Of a stretch of DNA of 64,000 bases, positions 43,230-52,778 are shown piece by piece. Numbering within the stretch: the stretch's first letter is position 1; each line of letters starts with the position of its first letter. The notes below the pieces were generated by a model. The model saw only the letters and a program-made list of their open reading frames with translations. It had not been told where the DNA came from and searched no databases. The position numbers and the translations under genes were made by a program. Source of the stretch: Limobrevibacterium gyesilva (lineage in GTDB: Bacteria > Pseudomonadota > Alphaproteobacteria > Acetobacterales > Acetobacteraceae). The stretch is from the NCBI RefSeq assembly GCF_025989185.1, contig NZ_JAPDNT010000003.1:248001-312000 (forward strand), read 5' to 3'.

Positions 43230-44645
43230 GTGTCGATCACCGAACACCTCTCCCTGATCGCCGCCGCCACGGTTCAGCTAGTCTTCGCCGCCGGCGTCAC
43301 CATCCACGTGCTGCTGACCAAGCGGAACGTCGCCTCCTCCACCACCTGGATCGGGCTCGCCTGGTTGTCGCCGCTGGCCGGCGCGCTGCTCTATCTGCTG
43401 TTCGGCATCAATCGCGTCAGCCGCCGCGCCCGCCGGCTGCGCCGCCGCCCGCTCGGCGTTCCGGCCGCCGGCGGCGCCCGCGCTGCGGTGCCGGGCGCGC
43501 CCAACCTCGCCGCCCTCGATATCGCCGCCGGCCGCATCACCGGCCGGCCGGCGCTGGCCGGCAACGCCATCGCCGCCTTGTCGCAAGGCGACGAAGCCTA
43601 CCCCGCGATGCTGCAAGCGATCGGCGCCGCCCAGGCCAGTGTCGCGCTGTCCAGCTATATCTTCCGCGACGACACGACCGGCGGCCACTTCATCGCGGCA
43701 CTGACGGACGCCGCGCGGCGCGGCGTGCAGGTTCGTGTGCTGATCGACGGCATCGGCGGCGGCTATATCCGCTCAGGCGCCTATCGCCGGTTGCGCGCGG
43801 ACGGCGTGCCCGCCGCCCGCTTCCTGCATTCGCTGCTGCCGTGGCGCATGCCGTTCCTGAACCTGCGCACGCACAAGAAGCTGCTGATCGTCGACGGGCG
43901 CCGCGCCTTCACCGGCGGGCTGAACATCGGCGACGAGAACGTGATGGCGACACAACCGCCCCACCCCGTGCGCGACACCCATTTCTCCGTCACGGGCCCG
44001 GTGGTGGCCGACCTCATGACGGCCTTCAGCGAGGACTGGCAGTTCACCACCGGCGAGCGGCTGACGGGGACGGCCTGGTTCCCGCCGATCGATCATTCCG
44101 GCGACAGTATTGCCCGGGCCATCACCTCCGGGCCGGACCACGACCTCGAGAAGATCAAGGGCGTGATGCTGGCGGCGATCGCCTCTGCACGCCATTCGGT
44201 GCGGATCGCGACGCCGTATTTCCTGCCGGACGCCCCGCTGACCAGCGCACTCGCGCTGGCGGCGCTGCGCGACGTCGCGGTGGATATCGTCATCCCCGCC
44301 CGCAGCGACCACCGCATCATGGACTGGAGCGCGCGGCCGGGATTGCGGCCTTTGCTGGAAGCGGGCTGCCGGATCTGGCACGGCGCGGCGCCGTTCGACC
44401 ACTCCAAGCTGATGACCGTGGACGGGGCCTGGAGTCTGGTGGGCAGCGCCAACTGGGACATGCGCAGCCTGCGCCTGAACTTCGAGATCGCGGTCGAGAC
44501 CTATGACCCGGCGCTGGCCGTCCGGCTCGACCAGCGGATCGCCAGCCGGCATGGCCGCCGCCTCAGCCTGGGCGACATCGACGCGCGACCGCTTCCCGCC
44601 GCCCTGCGCGACGCCGCATTCCGGTTGCTGCTGCCCTATCTCTGA
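43230..44645 (+). CDS. cls: Cardiolipin synthase (phospholipase D superfamily)
   Basis: Makes cardiolipin from two phosphatidylglycerol molecules at the inner membrane. It has 471 residues from GTG 43230, chosen because it immediately precedes the first hydrophobic segment. Two membrane segments lie at residues 8-27 and 40-60. The two catalytic HKD motifs are THKKLLIVDGRRAFTGGLNIGD and, near residue 390, DHSKLMTVDGAWSLVGSANWD, given here as HKKLLIVDG and HSKLMTVDG. Length and layout match bacterial ClsA. It is monocistronic, convergent with the chemoreceptor gene 23 bases downstream. Confidence 0.93.
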   Translation: MSITEHLSLIAAATVQLVFAAGVTIHVLLTKRNVASSTTWIGLAWLSPLAGALLYLLFGINRVSRRARRLRRRPLGVPAAGGARAAVPGAPNLAALDIAAGRITGRPALAGNAIAALSQGDEAYPAMLQAIGAAQASVALSSYIFRDDTTGGHFIAALTDAARRGVQVRVLIDGIGGGYIRSGAYRRLRADGVPAARFLHSLLPWRMPFLNLRTHKKLLIVDGRRAFTGGLNIGDENVMATQPPHPVRDTHFSVTGPVVADLMTAFSEDWQFTTGERLTGTAWFPPIDHSGDSIARAITSGPDHDLEKIKGVMLAAIASARHSVRIATPYFLPDAPLTSALALAALRDVAVDIVIPARSDHRIMDWSARPGLRPLLEAGCRIWHGAAPFDHSKLMTVDGAWSLVGSANWDMRSLRLNFEIAVETYDPALAVRLDQRIASRHGRRLSLGDIDARPLPAALRDAAFRLLLPYL

Positions 44646-44668
44646 CCGGCGTCCATGGCGCGGCGCGC

Positions 44669-46987
44669 TCAGGCGGCCTGCATCGCGCGCAGGAACTCCG
44701 CGACCTCCTGTGAGAGCCTGCCGGATTGCTCGCTCAGGCGCTCGGCCGCGCCGACCACCTCGTTCGCCTGCGTGCCGGTCAGCTGCACGGCATCGGTCAC
44801 CTCGCTGATGTTGCCGTCCACCTCCGCCGTGCCGGCCGCCGCCTGCTGCACGGCACGGGCAATCTCCTGGGTCGCCGCCCCCTGCTCTTCCACCGCACCG
44901 GCAATGGCCGTGGCGATTTCGTTCATGCGCTGGATCGTGGCCGCGATCGAGCGCAGCGCCGTGACCGCCTGGCCGGTGGCTCCCTGCATGGCCGTGATCT
45001 GGGCGGCGATCTCGCCGGTTGCCTTGGCGGTCTGCGTCGCCAGCGTCTTGACCTCGTTGGCGACCACGGCGAAGCCGCGTCCCGCCTCGCCGGCGCGCGC
45101 CGCCTCGATCGTCGCGTTCAGCGCCAGCAGATTGGTGCGCCCGGCGATGTCGCCGATCAGCTTCACCACGTCGCCGATCCGCGCCGCCGCTTCCGACAAG
45201 CCGGTGACGCAACGATCGGTCGCCTCGGCCTCGCTCACGGCCTGGCCGGCGATCACGGCGCTTTCGGCCACCTGGCGGGCGATCTCCTCCACCGAATGCG
45301 CCAGCTCCTCGGCGCTCGCCGCCACCGCCTGCACATTGCCGGTGGCGTCGCGCGAGGCACTGGCCACCACGCCCAGCCGCCGCCCGCTGGCCTCGGCCGC
45401 GCCGGTCATCTCCGTTGCGGTCTGGCGCATGTCCTCGGCCGACCGGCCGACGACGTCGACCACCCCGGCCACCGACTGCTCGAACCGCTCGGACAGGCGG
45501 GCCTGCGCGGTCGTGACGTGCCATGCCAGCATCGGCCCGGCATAGCTGCCGTCGGCCGCCCGCAAGGCGGACACATTGACCTCCAGCGTCTCCGCCCCCA
45601 ACCGGATGCGGGCACGGTGCGGCAGCCGGTCCGGGTCGGACAGCAGGCCCCGGATGTGGGCGGGGTCGCGGTGGAACATGTCGACGCTGCTGCCGACGAC
45701 CTGATCGACCGGCACCGGCAGCCGATCCTGCACCAGCCCCAGCACGCGGCGCGTCTCCGCATTCATGTAGGTGATGGGGAACGCGCCCTCGGGATCGACG
45801 GTCATGACGCCCACCGGGATCTGCTCGATCATCTGGCTCTGCAGGAAGGCGCGCCGGACGGCCTGGCGCAGCACCTCCAATGCCGCGGCCATGCGCCCCA
45901 CCTCGTCGCGCCGCCCGGCATAGCCGATTGCGAGGTCCGTCTCGCCTTCGGCCATGCGCTGCACCGAATGCGTCATCGCCGCGATCGGGCGGCCCACCGC
46001 GTGCGCGGTCACGTAGCCCGACAGCACCAGCATCACGACGATGCCGCCGATGAGCAGCAGCAGGTCGCGCCGCGCCTTCATCTGGCCCGCCGTCGCCTCC
46101 TCCATCGCGGCACCTGCCCGGTCGCCGAACTGCGCGACGGCGGCGCCCAGATGGGCCTCCACCGCGGCGCTGGCCGGATCGGCCTGGTTGGCGATGAACT
46201 CGACGAGTGCCGCGGCGTTGTCGAACAGCCGCCGGGCGGACTGGCGCATGTTCTTGCCGGCGCTGGCCATGTCGTTCACGGTTTCACGGAAGTCGTCGGA
46301 GATCCGCGCCTGCAGCAACCCCGGCAGGTTTGCTTCCGCCGACGCGTCGGCGGCGGCGACTTTCTCCAGCAAGCCGTTGTCGCCGGTCGCGAGGAACCGG
46401 TTGGTGGCATCGCGCATGGTCAGGATCGCCGACTGGTAGAGTCGCAGATGTTCCTGCATCTCCTCGACTTCCGAGGGCATCAGATCCTCAAGCGGCAGGC
46501 CGCGCCGCACCGCCTGTACCGCCGAGTCGAAACGGGCCTGCAAGGTCATGAAGCTGGTGTCGCGCTCGGTCAGCACCTCGGTCCGCAGCTCGGCCGTGCG
46601 CCGGATCATGGAGCGGTAGGCATCGAGGCTGGCCAGCGCGCGCCGCAGCGCCTGCTGCGCGTCGCCGTCGGCCGCAGCAGCCAGCTCATCCAGCAGGTCG
46701 CGCGCCCGGCGGGCATCGCCGTCGGCCGCCGTGGCAGAGTCGGAGACGGTTTCCGGCGTCTGGCGGAATTGCGACTCGAGGCTGGCCAGGCGCATCCCGC
46801 GCACGAACACCAGCGCCTTCTGGACGCTGCGCTCGGCGGCGTAGGCATCGGACATGCGGTCGTCCAGCGCCCGCTGCGCCGCCATCGCCGACAGCACCGA
46901 CCACGCCAGCACGCCCACCAGCAACAGCGTCGCCAACGACGCGAGGCCCAGTTTCCCGGCGATCGAAAGATTCCGCAGCAGACGCAT
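44669..46987 (-). CDS. Methyl-accepting chemotaxis protein with PAS domain
   Basis: Membrane chemoreceptor, 772 residues from ATG 46987 ([14 protein letters not shown]); longer frames lack the basic-hydrophobic start. A first membrane helix at about 12-33 is followed by a long helical sensor region of roughly 280 residues and a second helix in [24 protein letters not shown] segment, a PAS domain ([30 protein letters not shown]) and the signalling domain follow. The hairpin tip reads [20 protein letters not shown]. It ends without a clear CheR-tether pentapeptide. No che genes are nearby, so it is an orphan receptor; the ligand is unknown. Confidence 0.93.
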   Translation of the reverse strand: MRLLRNLSIAGKLGLASLATLLLVGVLAWSVLSAMAAQRALDDRMSDAYAAERSVQKALVFVRGMRLASLESQFRQTPETVSDSATAADGDARRARDLLDELAAAADGDAQQALRRALASLDAYRSMIRRTAELRTEVLTERDTSFMTLQARFDSAVQAVRRGLPLEDLMPSEVEEMQEHLRLYQSAILTMRDATNRFLATGDNGLLEKVAAADASAEANLPGLLQARISDDFRETVNDMASAGKNMRQSARRLFDNAAALVEFIANQADPASAAVEAHLGAAVAQFGDRAGAAMEEATAGQMKARRDLLLLIGGIVVMLVLSGYVTAHAVGRPIAAMTHSVQRMAEGETDLAIGYAGRRDEVGRMAAALEVLRQAVRRAFLQSQMIEQIPVGVMTVDPEGAFPITYMNAETRRVLGLVQDRLPVPVDQVVGSSVDMFHRDPAHIRGLLSDPDRLPHRARIRLGAETLEVNVSALRAADGSYAGPMLAWHVTTAQARLSERFEQSVAGVVDVVGRSAEDMRQTATEMTGAAEASGRRLGVVASASRDATGNVQAVAASAEELAHSVEEIARQVAESAVIAGQAVSEAEATDRCVTGLSEAAARIGDVVKLIGDIAGRTNLLALNATIEAARAGEAGRGFAVVANEVKTLATQTAKATGEIAAQITAMQGATGQAVTALRSIAATIQRMNEIATAIAGAVEEQGAATQEIARAVQQAAAGTAEVDGNISEVTDAVQLTGTQANEVVGAAERLSEQSGRLSQEVAEFLRAMQAA

Positions 46988-47145
46988 GCTCACCACCCCG
47001 AATGGCCCAGGCCATGATTCATCGACAGAGGGGGGATTCATGCGGCACACGGCTTAACGAGCGGTGAAACCGGCCCGCCGGCTCTGGACAGACGGCCGGG
47101 CGCAAGCGAGTCTGCGCGCCGCACGCATCATTCCGAGGCCCCGCC

Positions 47146-47778
47146 ATGCTGTTCGATTTCGATGCCCTGACCGCGCAGGAGCGCTACAAGCTGCTGGTCG
47201 CCACGGTCGCGCCGCGGCCGATCGCCTGGGTGGTCACGCAGGACGCGAACGGCGTGCTGAACGCGGCCCCCTATTCGTTCTTCAACGCCTTCGCCAACGA
47301 CCCCGCGGTGCTGGTCATCGGCATCGGCGGCCGCAAACCGGGCGACGCCAAGGACACCGGCGCCAATATCCGCGAGACCGGCCAGTTCGTGGTGAACCTG
47401 GTCAGCGAAGACAACGCCCAGCAGATGAACATCACGTCCATCGATTTCCCGCCCGATGTGGACGAACTGGCCGAGGCCGGGCTGACCACCCTGCCCAGCA
47501 CCAAGGTGAAGCCGCCGCGCATCGCCGAAAGCCCGGTCGCCTATGAGTGCGAGCGGCTGGTGAACCTCGACATCAACAACGACCGCACCCTGGTGCTCGG
47601 CCGGGTGGTGGCCATGCATGTCCGCGACGACTGCGTGATGAACGCCGAACGTTGCTATATCGATACCCCGAAGCTGGGCCTGATCGGGCGCATGCACGGC
47701 GCCGGCTGGTACACCCGCACCACCGACCGTTTCGAGATGCCGCGCATCAGCGTCGCCGACTGGAAACGCCGCACCTGA
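47146..47778 (+). CDS. Flavin reductase-like domain protein (FMN-binding split barrel)
   Basis: 210 residues of the flavin-reductase/styrene-monooxygenase-B-like family, a cytoplasmic FMN- or FAD-binding oxidoreductase or pyridoxamine-oxidase-like protein. Signature segments are VATVAPRPIAWVVTQDANG and LNAAPYSFFNAFANDPAVL with the phosphate-binding IRETGQFVVNLV. Many members supply reduced flavin to a monooxygenase, but none is adjacent. Its stop overlaps the proposed CTG start of the MFS gene. Confidence 0.87.
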   Translation: MLFDFDALTAQERYKLLVATVAPRPIAWVVTQDANGVLNAAPYSFFNAFANDPAVLVIGIGGRKPGDAKDTGANIRETGQFVVNLVSEDNAQQMNITSIDFPPDVDELAEAGLTTLPSTKVKPPRIAESPVAYECERLVNLDINNDRTLVLGRVVAMHVRDDCVMNAERCYIDTPKLGLIGRMHGAGWYTRTTDRFEMPRISVADWKRRT

Positions 47779-49025
47779 CGCCGCGGATCCTGCGGCCGCT
47801 CGGCGACCCGGCCACCGCCCTGCTCTGGGGCGGGCTGGCCGCCTCGGCGGTCGGCGACCAGCTGTTCACGGTGGTGCTGAGCTGGGTCGCGGTCGGCCTG
47901 CTCGGCACGGCGGCCGGCTATCTCAGTGCCCTGCAGGCGGCGGCGACCCTGGCAACGGCGCTGCTGGCCGGACACTGGGCGGACCGGATCGAGCACCGGC
48001 GCCTGATGGTCGCGGCCGACCTGGTGCGCGCCGCCGCGCTGCTTGGCCTGGTGGCGACATGGATGGCGCGCGGCGACCCGACGGTAGCGAGCCTGATCGG
48101 CTGCGTGCTGGTGCTGGCGGCCGGGCAGGCGCTGTTCCGCCCGGCGCTGCAGGCCATACTGCCCGCGCTGGTCGCCGACACCGCCCTGCTGCCGGCCACC
48201 AATGCGCTGCTGGACACCACCGAGCGCATCGCCCGGCTGCTCGGGCCCGGCCTTGTCGGGGTGGCCAGCGCCGTGCTGCCGCTGGTGCATTTCGTGACGC
48301 TGGACGCGGCGACCTTCGTCGTCTCCGCGGCCGCGGTGCTGGCCATCCTGCGGCTGCGGCCGGCCGCAACCGCGCCGGTGCATCGCGCCAGCATGCTGAC
48401 CGGCGTGCTGCACGGCTTCACCGCCGTGCGCCGCCATCCCCTGCTCGGGTTCATGCTGGGCGTTACCTGCGTGATCAACGGCGCCTGGTATGCCGCGTTC
48501 TTCCTGGGCCTGCCGCTGATGATCGAGCAGGCCGGCGTCACCGGCCCCGGCGGCGCCGGCCTTGCCGCCTACGGGCTGGTGATCTCCGGCTACGGCTCCA
48601 CCAACCTGCTGGCGACCCTGGTCGTGGGCAGCCGCGGCATCGCCCGCCGGCCGGCGTGGATGATCTTCGGCGGCAACCTGTTCCTGGGCACCGGGATCGT
48701 GGCGCTGGGCCTGTCGGGCCTGCTGCTGCCGGCCGCCTGGATGCTGCCCTGCTTCATCGCCTCGGCCGCCCTGGGCGCGATCGGCGGCCCCATGCACGAC
48801 GTCACCATGGCCACCCTGCGCCAGACCGTGCTGGCCCGCGCCGACATGGCCGCCGCCGTGCGCGCCTTCATGGTGATGAACCAGGTCGGAACGCTGGTGG
48901 CGTTGCTGGCGGCCCCGGTGGTGTTCGATGCCACCGGCGTGCCGCAGGCGGTGATGCTGTGCGGGGCCGCCATTCTGTGCGTGTCCGCGGCGGGGTTCCT
49001 CCGCCACGGCCACGCGGTGGACTGA
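47775..49025 (+). CDS. MFS transporter, probable CTG start
   Basis: Major facilitator of the enterobactin-exporter/macrolide-efflux type, about 416 residues with 10-12 hydrophobic helices. The first helix (DPATALLWGGLAASAVGDQL) lies right after the upstream stop, and the cytoplasmic motif ALLAGHWADRIEHRRLMVAAD fits motif A. No ATG, GTG or TTG lies in frame close before the first helix. CTG at 47775 overlaps the flavin reductase TGA (CTGA), with GGAAACG upstream, and is the best candidate. The frame remains open upstream, but those residues do not look like the family. Substrate unknown. Confidence 0.8.
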   Translation: MTPRILRPLGDPATALLWGGLAASAVGDQLFTVVLSWVAVGLLGTAAGYLSALQAAATLATALLAGHWADRIEHRRLMVAADLVRAAALLGLVATWMARGDPTVASLIGCVLVLAAGQALFRPALQAILPALVADTALLPATNALLDTTERIARLLGPGLVGVASAVLPLVHFVTLDAATFVVSAAAVLAILRLRPAATAPVHRASMLTGVLHGFTAVRRHPLLGFMLGVTCVINGAWYAAFFLGLPLMIEQAGVTGPGGAGLAAYGLVISGYGSTNLLATLVVGSRGIARRPAWMIFGGNLFLGTGIVALGLSGLLLPAAWMLPCFIASAALGAIGGPMHDVTMATLRQTVLARADMAAAVRAFMVMNQVGTLVALLAAPVVFDATGVPQAVMLCGAAILCVSAAGFLRHGHAVD

Positions 49026-49029
49026 GCGA

Positions 49030-49812
49030 TCAGGCCAGCCCGGCCAGGAACTGCGCCCGCGCGGTGGCGGCGGAGAGGATGAACATCTGGTCCGACCCGC
49101 CCAGCACGAAGCGCGTGCCCATGGCGATGTAGAACTTCGCCCAGGTGTCGTCGTAGATCCCGCCCAGCCCGGCGAACTTGCCGTGCTTGTTGCAGGCGTC
49201 GACGACGCTGCGATACGCCGCCTGCACGCGCTCATGCCCCGCCTGGCCGGAAATGCCCATGTCCGCGGTCAGGTCGGAGGTGCCGATCAGCAGCACGTCG
49301 ATGCCCGGCGTGGCGGCGATGGCATCGGCGTTCGCCACCGCCTCGGCCGTCTCGATCATGGCGACGACCATGACCTCGTTGTTGATCTCCTCCTGCGCCT
49401 CCGCCGCACCCGGCGGCGCGAAGCCATAGACGGCGATGCCGCCGCCCCAGCTGCGATGGCCGCGCGGGGGAAAGCGCAGCGCCTCGGCCACGCGCTTGGC
49501 CTGGGCCGGCGTGTCCACATGCGGCACCACGATGCCCAGCGCGCCGTTGTCCAGGGCGCGCGTGGCCTCGTCCAGCGCATCGGTGCACACGCGCACGATC
49601 GGCGTCACCCCGGTGGGCAGGGCGGCGATGCACAGCTGGGTTGCTTCGTTCACCGAGAAGGCGCCGTGCTCCATGTCGATGAACAGCCAGTCATAGCCGG
49701 CGGCCTTGGCCATCAGCGGGGTCGCGACGGTGCGCAGCTGGCCGGCGCCGAAGCCGATCGAAAGCTTGCCCGCGCGCAGGCGCCGCAGCGACGTGTTCTG
49801 GATGATGGCCAT
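49030..49812 (-). CDS. HpcH/HpaI family class II aldolase
   Basis: Metal-dependent aldolase or lyase of the 2,4-dihydroxyhept-2-enedioate type, 260 residues, cytoplasmic. The start MAIIQNTSLRRL at 49812 follows GGGGGGAAACG; a longer frame would cross the adjacent terminator. Family motifs are GYDWLFIDMEHGAFS (metal and catalytic region near residue 40), NGALGIVVPHVDTPAQAKRV with the FPPRGHRSWGGG loop, and METAEAV-like MIETAEAVANAD followed by LLIGTSDLTADMG. It releases pyruvate or a similar oxoacid from a hydroxy-oxoacid, but the substrate is unknown. It is convergent with the MFS gene (4-base gap). Confidence 0.9.
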   Translation of the reverse strand: MAIIQNTSLRRLRAGKLSIGFGAGQLRTVATPLMAKAAGYDWLFIDMEHGAFSVNEATQLCIAALPTGVTPIVRVCTDALDEATRALDNGALGIVVPHVDTPAQAKRVAEALRFPPRGHRSWGGGIAVYGFAPPGAAEAQEEINNEVMVVAMIETAEAVANADAIAATPGIDVLLIGTSDLTADMGISGQAGHERVQAAYRSVVDACNKHGKFAGLGGIYDDTWAKFYIAMGTRFVLGGSDQMFILSAATARAQFLAGLA

Positions 49813-49834
49813 CGGATCGTTTCCCCCCAACAAG

Positions 49835-49867
49835 AAAAAGGCCCGCCAGGGTGAACCCTGGCAGGCC
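49835..49867 (-). terminator. Intrinsic terminator downstream of the Ca2+/H+ antiporter gene
   Basis: On the minus strand GGCCTGCCAGGG, loop TTCA and CCCTGGCGGGCC form a 12-bp stem with one mismatch, followed by TTTTT. It lies 37 bases after the antiporter stop and just before the aldolase ribosome-binding site, so it separates the two leftward genes. Confidence 0.88.
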
Positions 49868-49903
49868 GCTCGCCAATAGGCGAAATCGAACGAGGGAGCG
49901 CCG

Positions 49904-50986
49904 CTAGGGAACGACGGTGACGAACAGGTAGACGAAGAAGGTGACGAGGTGCACCGCACCTTGCAGCACCGTGGTCCTGCCGGTGCCCAGGGAGAGTGAG
50001 GCCACGAGCAGCGACAGGCTGAGCAGCACCGCCCCTTTGAGATCGAGGCCGAGAATCAGCGTCCAGCCTGTGATGAGCGAAACTGCGGCGACAGCCGGGA
50101 TGGTCAGGCCGATCGAGGCCATCGCCGAACCGAGGGCGAGGTTGAGGCTGGTTTGCAGCCGGTCGACGCGCGCGGCCTTCAGGGCGGCGAGGCTTTCGGG
50201 CAGCAGCACGATGGCGGCGATGATGACCCCAACGACGGCCTTTGGCGCCTCGATGCTGTCCACCGCCGCCTCGATTACGGGGCCCATCGCCTTGGCAAGC
50301 AGTATCACCGCGCCGAGGCAAAGGATGAGCAGAGCGGCGGCACGGACGGCGACGCGGGTCGTGGGCGGGGCTGCGTGCTCATCCGCGGCGTAGGAGGCGC
50401 CGCCGAGGGTCAGGAAATAGTCGCGGTGATGCACCGTTTGCACCAGCACGAAGACGCCATAAAGCACGAGCGAGACGACCGCGACGAAGGCAAGCTGGCT
50501 GGCCGAATAGCTGGGGCCGGACGCGGTGGCGGTGGTGTTGGGCAGGATCAGGGTGATGACCGAAATCGCCGCAAGAGCCGCCAATGTGGCGTTGACGCCG
50601 TACAGGCCGAAATGCTGCTCGCCATGGCGCGATGAGCCTAGCAGCAGACAGACTCCCACCATGCCGTTCAGGATAATCATGATCGAGGCGAACACCGTGT
50701 CGCGCGCAAGGGCCGCCGTGGCCTCGCCACCACTGAGCATCAGCGAGACGATGAGCGCCACCTCGATCACGGTCACGGCCAGGGCCAGCAGCAGCGTGCC
50801 GAATGGCTCGCCCACGCGAAGGGCCACGACCTCGGCGTGATGGACGGCGGCGAGCACGCAGGCGACCAGGACCGCGCCCTGTGCCACGACCAGCAGCGGG
50901 TGGTGGACGGTCATGGAGGCGGCCAGCAGCGCCCAGCCGGTGAGTGGGACAATCCAGGTCGAAGGCGGGGTGCGGGCATGGGACAT
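49904..50986 (-). CDS. Ca2+(Na+/K+)/H+ antiporter of the ChaA type
   Basis: CaCA-superfamily cation/proton antiporter in the inner membrane, 360 residues with about 11 hydrophobic helices. The start MSHARTPPSTWIVP at 50986 has GGAAGG 8 bases upstream. The two alpha-repeat motifs are LAVTVIEVALIVSLML near residues 70-85 and IIAAIVLLPESLAALKAA near residue 255, each with the acidic residue used for cation binding. It is a single-gene unit with its own terminator, in somewhat less GC-biased DNA than its neighbours. Likely role: calcium or monovalent cation export at alkaline pH. Confidence 0.9.
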   Translation of the reverse strand: MSHARTPPSTWIVPLTGWALLAASMTVHHPLLVVAQGAVLVACVLAAVHHAEVVALRVGEPFGTLLLALAVTVIEVALIVSLMLSGGEATAALARDTVFASIMIILNGMVGVCLLLGSSRHGEQHFGLYGVNATLAALAAISVITLILPNTTATASGPSYSASQLAFVAVVSLVLYGVFVLVQTVHHRDYFLTLGGASYAADEHAAPPTTRVAVRAAALLILCLGAVILLAKAMGPVIEAAVDSIEAPKAVVGVIIAAIVLLPESLAALKAARVDRLQTSLNLALGSAMASIGLTIPAVAAVSLITGWTLILGLDLKGAVLLSLSLLVASLSLGTGRTTVLQGAVHLVTFFVYLFVTVVP

Positions 50987-51107
50987 GGCCGGGCCTTCCA
51001 TGTGCTGAACGCAGGCGTGACGGAAAGGGATCTGGATCGCAGGTGCAATATCCCGCGCGGGGGCTGGTGCCCGTTGCACGCAAAGGCGTCATCCGGGTTC
51101 AGGCGAT

Positions 51108-51134
51108 GGCGAGGATGCAAGGAGCATCCTCGCC
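51108..51134 (-). terminator. Stem-loop downstream of the GMC dehydrogenase operon
   Basis: An 11-bp perfect stem around GAGGATGC and GCATCCTC with loop AAGGA lies 25 bases after the GMC gene stop. It has no T-tract on the minus strand, so it may be a transcript-stabilising hairpin or a weak terminator. The rest of 50987-51158 shows nothing coding. Confidence 0.45.
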
Positions 51135-51158
51135 GGCGCGCGGCGTCTCAGCAGACCA

Positions 51159-52727
51159 TCAGATCTCGCCGCGGCTCATCATTCCCGTCATCGCGTCGGC
51201 CTGGCGGATCGCCAGCGCCACGATGGTCAGCGTCGGGTTGCACGCCGCCCCGGTGGTGAACTGGCTGCCGTCGGAGACGAACAGGTTCTTGATGTCGTGC
51301 GTCTGGCCGAACTTGTTCACCACGCCGTCCTTGGCGTTCGCGCTCATCCGGTTGGTGCCCATGTTGTGCGTGCTGGGATAGGGCGTGGTCGGGAACGTGC
51401 GCACTGCCCCCACCGCCTCGTAGATGGCCGCACCCTGGCGATAGGCATGATCACGCATCCTGGTGTCGTTGGCGTGGTCGTCGAAATGCACGCTGGCCAC
51501 GGGAATGCCGTTCTTGTCCTTCGCCTTCGCGTCGAGCGTGACCCGATTGGTCGCCTGCGGCATGTCCTCGCCGACGATCCACATCCCGGCCATGTTGGAA
51601 TAGTCGTCCAGCGCGCTGGTGAAGCCGCGGCCCCAGGCGCCGGGATCGAGGAACGCCGCCATGAACGGCAGGCCGATCGACAGCGTCTCCAGCTCGTAGC
51701 CGCCGACGAAGCCGCGCTTCGTGTCCAGCCGCGATTCGTCGCGCACGATGCCGGCCATGGTGGTGCCGCGATACATGTGCACCGGCTTGTCGAACACCGC
51801 GTAGACGCTGCCGGTGGTGTGGCGCATGTAGTTGCGGCCCACCTGGCCGGAGCTGTTGGCCAGGCCGTTCGGGAACATCGGCGAGGCGGAGTTCAGCAGC
51901 AGGCGCGGGCTTTCGATCGAGTTGCCGGCCACGGCCACCGCACGCGCCTTCTGGCGCTGGGTGGCACCCGAGGCATCGACATACAGAACGCCGGTGACCT
52001 TGCCGCGCGCGTCATGCTCGATCTTGATCGCCATCGCGTTGGGCCGCACTTCCAGGTTCCCGGTGGCCTCGCCTTTCGGAATCTCCGCGTACAGCGTGGA
52101 CCATTTCGCGCCCGACTTGCAGCCCTGGAAGCAGAAGCCGATCTGCTGGCAACTGCCGCGCTGGTCGCGCGGCTGGCTGTTGATGGCCATGTTGCCGGTG
52201 TGGACCTCCTTGTAGCCGAGCTTCCTGGCGCCCGCGGCCAGCACCTTGAAATTGTTGTTGCCGGGCAGGCGCGGAATGCCGTTGGTGCCGGTTACCCCCA
52301 GCTTGTCCTCGGCCTTGGCGTACCACGGCTCCATTTCCTGCAACGTGACCGGCCAGTCCAGCAGGTTGGCGCCTTGCACCGCGCCATAGGTGCTGCGCGC
52401 CTTGAACTCGTGGTCCTGGAAGCGCAGCGACGCGCCGGCCCAATGGATCGAGGAACCGCCCACCGCCTTCACGATCCAGGCCGGCAGGTTCGGGAAATCA
52501 CGCGCAACCCGCCACTTGCCCGACGTGGTGCGCATGTCCTTCCAGGCGAGCTGGGCGAAGCTCGCCCATTCGTCGTTGATGAAATCCGGGATCTCATAGC
52601 GTCCGCCGGCCTCCAGGATCACCACCTTCACGCCCTTCTGGGCCAGCTCGTTACCGAGCGTGCCGCCGCCGGCGCCGGAGCCGACGATGCAGACGACGCT
52701 GTCGTCGTTCAGATCGAATTGTGCCAT
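51159..52727 (-). CDS. GMC family FAD-dependent dehydrogenase, large subunit
   Basis: Flavoprotein subunit of a three-component membrane or periplasmic sugar/alcohol/aldonate dehydrogenase, 522 residues. The FAD motif IVGSGAGGGTLGNELAQKG is near residues 14-32, with VGGSSIHWAGAS and the C-terminal NMGTNRMS and GAACNPTLTIVALA blocks carrying the catalytic histidine-asparagine region. GSCQQIGFCFQGCKSGAKWS has three cysteines matching the 3Fe-4S site of FAD-glucose and fructose dehydrogenases. It has no signal peptide and is expected to be co-exported with the Tat subunit encoded just upstream. Electrons would go to the cytochrome c in the same operon. Confidence 0.92.
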   Translation of the reverse strand: MAQFDLNDDSVVCIVGSGAGGGTLGNELAQKGVKVVILEAGGRYEIPDFINDEWASFAQLAWKDMRTTSGKWRVARDFPNLPAWIVKAVGGSSIHWAGASLRFQDHEFKARSTYGAVQGANLLDWPVTLQEMEPWYAKAEDKLGVTGTNGIPRLPGNNNFKVLAAGARKLGYKEVHTGNMAINSQPRDQRGSCQQIGFCFQGCKSGAKWSTLYAEIPKGEATGNLEVRPNAMAIKIEHDARGKVTGVLYVDASGATQRQKARAVAVAGNSIESPRLLLNSASPMFPNGLANSSGQVGRNYMRHTTGSVYAVFDKPVHMYRGTTMAGIVRDESRLDTKRGFVGGYELETLSIGLPFMAAFLDPGAWGRGFTSALDDYSNMAGMWIVGEDMPQATNRVTLDAKAKDKNGIPVASVHFDDHANDTRMRDHAYRQGAAIYEAVGAVRTFPTTPYPSTHNMGTNRMSANAKDGVVNKFGQTHDIKNLFVSDGSQFTTGAACNPTLTIVALAIRQADAMTGMMSRGEI

Positions 52728-52744
52728 GACCGTGCTTCCCTCAC

Positions 52745-52765
52745 AGCAAACCTCTTCGGGTTTGC
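52745..52765 (-). other. Intercistronic stem-loop between small and large dehydrogenase subunit genes
   Basis: GCAAACC and GGTTTGC pair perfectly (7 bp) around a 6-base loop in the 51-base gap between the small-subunit stop and large-subunit start. It lies upstream of the GGAAGCAC ribosome-binding region and may set the ratio of the two subunits or act as an RNA processing site. No T-tract, so not a terminator. Confidence 0.4.
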
Positions 52766-52778
52766 GCGCATGCTGAAT

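Noticed and set aside
44726-47017. A 763-codon plus-strand frame opposite the chemoreceptor gene
   Set aside because: The minus strand encodes a complete receptor with a conserved hairpin tip; the plus-strand product is His/Arg-rich and featureless.
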